A stretch of DNA of 34,535 nucleotides from Methanoregulaceae archaeon. Lineage in GTDB: Archaea > Halobacteriota > Methanomicrobia > Methanomicrobiales > Methanospirillaceae. Location: positions 1 to 34,535 of the forward strand of contig JAJFVA010000043.1 in the NCBI GenBank assembly GCA_021371995.1. The letters are read 5' to 3'. Both the position numbers and the translations under genes were made by a program. The notes beneath the pieces were generated by a model. That model was not told the origin of the DNA and ran no database searches. It saw nothing but the letters and a program-made list of their open reading frames with translations. Shown one piece after another: positions 34,299-34,535 of this stretch (within the stretch, counting starts at the first letter, position 1; the number at the start of each line of letters is the position of its first letter).

Positions 34299-34535
34299 AT
34301 GCGAACGATCGTTATCTATCACAGTGACACCGGCCATACAAAAGAAGTAGCCGGCTATATTTCCCGGCAGACCGGGGCGGACCTCGTCCAGGTACGCTCG
34401 CGGTTTCCCTATAATCCCGTCTCCCGGATGATTGTCGGGATCCGGCGTGCCCTTTCCGGAACACAGGACCCGGTCGACCCGGCATCGATCGATGTCTCCG
34501 GCTATGACTGTATCGTGATCGGGACCCCGGTCTGG
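34299..34535 (+). CDS. Flavodoxin family protein, 5' part
   Basis: The first 79 codons of a gene cut by the window end. The product opens with TIVIYHSDTGHTKEVA, the FMN phosphate-binding loop (Ser9, Thr11, Gly12, Thr14) of flavodoxin-like proteins, and reaches YDCIVIGTPVW, the second flavin-contacting loop. These proteins carry electrons or reduce quinones with FMN. A TTTATT box about 27-30 bases ahead of ATG, with no ribosome binding site, suggests a leaderless transcript. The C-terminal half is not in the window. Confidence 0.8.
   Translation, partial: MRTIVIYHSDTGHTKEVAGYISRQTGADLVQVRSRFPYNPVSRMIVGIRRALSGTQDPVDPASIDVSGYDCIVIGTPVW

Noticed and set aside
1-34535. tRNA, rRNA, riboswitch and CRISPR signals
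   Set aside because: No cloverleaf with a GTTC loop, rRNA-like block or regularly spaced repeats was found by reading the intergenic regions; a covariance-model search was not possible here.

Overview
The window looks like a chromosome segment of a methanogenic archaeon, most likely a Methanomicrobiales lineage close to Methanoregula. This is inferred from archaeal-type families (DUF2150, PEGA-repeat surface protein, Thr/Pro-rich lipoproteins), GGTGA/GAGG-type ribosome binding sites, TATA-like boxes 24-30 bp ahead of starts and T-rich transcript ends. No rRNA, tRNA or CRISPR array was found. A species cannot be named from the sequence alone.

Layout. 1-8.2 kb: a secreted or membrane-anchored alpha/beta hydrolase, a DUF2254 membrane protein, two near-identical HdeD/DUF308 membrane proteins bracketing an anchored protein and a five-repeat PEGA surface protein, a DUF6325-SHOCT pair, and a small two-helix membrane protein. 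8.2-10.9 kb: a decayed IS110 transposase next to a DHA2-type drug efflux transporter that looks acquired. 11.2-16.1 kb (minus strand): a YjdF/DUF2238-like protein, a six-helix potassium channel, an anaerobic sulfatase maturase (anSME) and a SulP transporter. 16.5-19.0 kb (plus): an unknown membrane protein and a second SulP, followed by the last codons of a lost DUF1214 gene. 19.1-26.8 kb: a cysteine-type arylsulfatase, a lipoprotein, an intact DUF1254/DUF1214 protein, a third SulP and a META-domain lipoprotein. 27.0-29.9 kb: a second, frameshifted copy of the potassium channel, an unknown membrane protein and a divergent CLC chloride channel. 30.3-34.5 kb: translationally coupled DUF2150 gene plus Cys-cluster gene, a DUF2703-like protein, a phospholipase-D-type cardiolipin synthase, a third HdeD protein and the start of a flavodoxin.

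How the genes fit together. The clearest functional unit is sulfatase plus maturase: the sulfatase has the Cys of a CxPxR motif that an anSME converts to formylglycine without oxygen. Three SulP anion transporters surround them. The sulfatase has no signal peptide, so sulfate would be released in the cytoplasm and a SulP could move it. This is inference. The rest reads as an envelope and ion-homeostasis region (potassium and chloride channels, HdeD proteins, cardiolipin synthase, PEGA protein, efflux pump). Repeated duplication followed by decay is visible: three HdeD, three SulP, two potassium channels (one damaged), one DUF1214 gene and one DUF1214 remnant.
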